From JBFELU01 sp041572755 (GTDB lineage: Bacteria; Actinomycetota; Acidimicrobiia; Spongiisociales; UBA11373): a stretch of 7,011 nt of DNA. A model generated the notes under the pieces. That model did not search any database and was not told where the DNA came from. It saw nothing but the letters and a program-made list of their open reading frames with translations. Positions 4,791-7,011 of this stretch are shown piece by piece (positions within the stretch are counted from its first letter, which is position 1; every line of letters starts with the position of its first letter). The stretch is taken from positions 1 to 7,011 of the forward strand of contig JBFFRY010000054.1 in the NCBI GenBank assembly GCA_041572755.1, in the 5' to 3' direction. The translations under genes were made by a program, and so were the position numbers.

Positions 4791-7011
4791 CTAGGCGAGC
4801 AGGGCGTTCTGAGCGATCCTCCAGGCGTTCCGGTAGTGCCTGATGGCGTTCTCAGGATCCCCTCCATCGAGATCGATCTCCGCTCTGTCGAGCTCCGCCT
4901 GGATTCCGTCCGGCCAGGCGCCCGGGAGGAGGCCGATCGTCTCCAGGGCGAGACGCTCGCCGAGGAAGGCCAGCGTGTCGATGACTCCGATTATCTCGTA
5001 TTGATCCTCAGACGAGAACGCGACCAGGTTGACCTTCTTCAGTTCGGCAACCGCGTCGGCAAACCGGTCGAACACCCGGTCGCCGTCGACGGGATCGAGC
5101 ACTGCGCCGTCCCAGTACCGCTGGCTCAGCGACATCTCGAGCTGCCGGATGGCAGCGCCGATCGCCCTCTCGTCGTTGCGGTCGGCGGCCCGAGTCTGCA
5201 CGTCGGCCAGGCTGGCGATCAGGCCCTGGGTGATCCCGAACGCGTCGGTGACGATCACCACCTTCGGCGCCGGTCCGGCGCCGACCGTCGACGACTCCCG
5301 GTACGTGATGTCCGCCAGCGGCTCCCCCGGCAGGCCGGGGATCGACCCGAGGAAGTAGGCCGTCACCTCGTACACCCCGCCGGGGAGATCGAGACCGGGG
5401 AGACGGGCCACACCGAAGAGGTCGGTGATCACGGGAACCGTGAGAGCCGGCAAGGCGGCGGTGGCGTCCTCGACCACGAAGTAGACGGTGCGTTCCTTGA
5501 TCGTCGATCCCGCCGCGCCGCGCAAGGTGGCGGACAGCCCGCTCGGCTGCCCCGCCACCACCGGGCCGTCGGCCGGGGTGATCGTGAGCGAGGTGGCCGC
5601 CTTGGTGATCGCGAACGAGCCGTCGGCGACCGACGAGGCGTAGTTCTCCGAACCCACGAACGAGGCGCTCAGGCGGTAGTTGCCGGGTACCCCGTTCAGC
5701 GGCATGTCCACGGTGGCGACGCCGTCGTTTCCGGTGGTGCCGATCCGGGCGCTGCCGCCCAGGGAGAACACCACCGTGCCGGCGCCGACCCGTGCACCGC
5801 CGGACGTGAGGGTGGCTTTCAACTCGACCGAGGACCCGTACGCCCCGGTCGAGGGGTTGGACGGCTGCAACGCCAGCGTGGTCGGGATCTCGCTGCCGGT
5901 GGTGGTGAGCGAGAAGTACTCGCCGAAGTTGTCGTCCATGCTCACCAGACCGACGCCGTTGACGGCCTGGACGATGAAGTCGAGATCTCCCGTCCCGCTC
6001 AGAGTTTCCGTCCAGCGGGTCGAGTCATCCGGGTCCTTGGCGAGGTCGAGTGGCTGCCAGGTGGTCCCGCCGGGAAGGAGATAGGTGACCCACACCTCCT
6101 GCAGGCCGGCCGCCGGGTCACCGGTGACGAACACCTCGAACTCGATTTCCCCGCCGACCACCCGGGCGCTCACCTGGGTGATGCTCGGTGGAGCCGACAG
6201 CGCCGGAGTGACCTCGTCGGGCTTGCCCTCGTTGTAGGTGGTCGTGTTGCCGCTGTAGTAGAGGCGGAAATCGAGATCGTCGTAGAGGCGCAGGAAGGCC
6301 TGGGTGTCGCCGACGTTCGCCACCCGATGCTGCGCCGGGGTCACGTGCAGCCAGGTCCCGGCCCCGCCGACGGCGAGCTCCCCGAAGTGGTTGGCGGTGG
6401 CGATCCGCATCGGGAAGAACACCGTGGAGGCGAACGGGGCGTGCACGCCCCGCAGCTCGGTGGTGGGGGCGCCGGTGAAGGGTGCGTCGATCGCGAGGTC
6501 TTGGAACGCTCCGCCCCGGAATCCCACCCCACGCAGCACGAGTGACGATGCCGAGACGTTCTCGGAGATGAGGGGGATGACCGGCTCGGCGGGGTTGGCG
6601 ACGACACCGTCTCGGCCCTCGTAGTAGGTGGCGGTGAGAGTGCCGGTCACTCCGCCGTTCTCGATCACGTCGAGGTCCACCTCTTGCATCCCGACCCAGG
6701 GCACAACTGGGGGATCAGATGGGCGATCGGCATAGACATCGACTGTGAGGTCGAGATCCTCGATCTGCAACCCGAGGACCTGCCCCGGACCGCTCTCCAC
6801 CGGTATTGGAGCCAGGTTCCCGCCGCTCGGTGGCGACAGGCGCTCTCCCGGCATGTTGACCGAGGTCATGGGGAGACCGAACACGCTCGAGATGATCACC
6901 GACTTGCGGTGCAGCCCCCGCAGGTCGGGGGTGGTCTCCAGGTAACGCTGCTTGGCGGCCACCAGTGCCTCGCCCACCGAGACCGGGCCTTCGCCGGTTC
7001 GCAACTGGGCG
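4791..7011 (-). CDS. Secreted multidomain protein: end of a C25 (gingipain-type) peptidase domain, Ig-like domains, C-terminal helical domain (5'-truncated)
   Basis: The frame is open through the right edge, so the N-terminus is missing; the TTG at 7002-7004 lies within a continuous frame and is not a real start. Numbering from that codon gives 737 residues. Residues about 8-50 (VSVGEALVAAKQRYLETT, then HRKSVIISSVFGLPM) match the helix-strand ending of C25/gingipain-like caspase-fold domains, where an AK..Y helix is followed by a K...(F/L)xGxP motif. The catalytic His and Cys would lie upstream, outside the window. Residues 51-270 are an unassigned beta-rich region. Residues 272-366 look like an Ig/fibronectin-type sandwich (LDFIVQAVNGVGLVSMDDN). 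Residues 374-468 are a bacterial Ig-like repeat (GAGTVVFSLGG, GNYRLSASFVGSENYASS), followed by a more divergent one at 470-568. Residues 590-737 are helical and end GGDPENAIRHYRNAWRIAQ. There is no LPXTG motif or C-terminal membrane helix, so release or non-covalent attachment is expected. The Ig-like architecture is solid; the peptidase assignment is moderate. Confidence 0.7.
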   Translation of the reverse strand, partial: AQLRTGEGPVSVGEALVAAKQRYLETTPDLRGLHRKSVIISSVFGLPMTSVNMPGERLSPPSGGNLAPIPVESGPGQVLGLQIEDLDLTVDVYADRPSDPPVVPWVGMQEVDLDVIENGGVTGTLTATYYEGRDGVVANPAEPVIPLISENVSASSLVLRGVGFRGGAFQDLAIDAPFTGAPTTELRGVHAPFASTVFFPMRIATANHFGELAVGGAGTWLHVTPAQHRVANVGDTQAFLRLYDDLDFRLYYSGNTTTYNEGKPDEVTPALSAPPSITQVSARVVGGEIEFEVFVTGDPAAGLQEVWVTYLLPGGTTWQPLDLAKDPDDSTRWTETLSGTGDLDFIVQAVNGVGLVSMDDNFGEYFSLTTTGSEIPTTLALQPSNPSTGAYGSSVELKATLTSGGARVGAGTVVFSLGGSARIGTTGNDGVATVDMPLNGVPGNYRLSASFVGSENYASSVADGSFAITKAATSLTITPADGPVVAGQPSGLSATLRGAAGSTIKERTVYFVVEDATAALPALTVPVITDLFGVARLPGLDLPGGVYEVTAYFLGSIPGLPGEPLADITYRESSTVGAGPAPKVVIVTDAFGITQGLIASLADVQTRAADRNDERAIGAAIRQLEMSLSQRYWDGAVLDPVDGDRVFDRFADAVAELKKVNLVAFSSEDQYEIIGVIDTLAFLGERLALETIGLLPGAWPDGIQAELDRAEIDLDGGDPENAIRHYRNAWRIAQNALLA

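Noticed and set aside
2514..6545. A 1343-codon open frame on the + strand
   Set aside because: It lies across the decarboxylase, the channel and the secreted protein, two of them antisense. Its product is low-complexity and rich in Arg, His, Gly, Asp and Pro without domain motifs, as expected for the shadow of GC-rich genes.

Overview
The window is high-GC DNA with strong G/C preference at third codon positions, GTG starts, GGAGG-type ribosome binding sites and Ig-like secreted proteins. This suggests a free-living actinobacterium, possibly an uncultured Acidimicrobiia-like lineage. That placement is an impression from composition and gene style; no rRNA or marker gene is present to prove it.

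Layout, left to right. (1) Positions 2-481, + strand: the C-terminal 159 residues of a beta-propeller protein of the virginiamycin B lyase-like/NHL-like type, cut by the left edge. (2) Positions 586-892, + strand: a small broken gene. It has a very good ribosome binding site and a Pro/Asp/Gln-rich N-terminus that stops after 46 codons; a beta-strand-rich secreted-type C-terminus follows in another frame. (3) Positions 1063-3417, + strand: a large PLP-dependent decarboxylase that closely resembles bacterial tyrosine decarboxylases, with a short extra N-terminal domain. (4) Positions 3418-3485: a short GC-rich hairpin region between convergent genes. (5) Positions 3486-4754, - strand: a complete six-transmembrane cyclic-nucleotide-gated potassium channel. 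(6) Positions 4791-7011, - strand: the C-terminal part of a large secreted protein, cut by the right edge. It begins inside what looks like the end of a C25 (gingipain-type) peptidase domain, continues through Ig-like domains and ends in a helical domain.

The decarboxylase and the channel converge, so they are separate transcription units. The secreted protein and the channel lie on the same strand, 36 nt apart, and could be co-transcribed, but no functional link between them is evident. No mobile element, CRISPR array, tRNA or rRNA was seen. Most of the window is ordinary metabolic, transport and surface gene content. The points worth a second look are the broken gene, the extended decarboxylase with an enlarged active-site-proximal insert, and the complete ligand-gated K+ channel. 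I did not find convincing evidence of a new multi-gene system.
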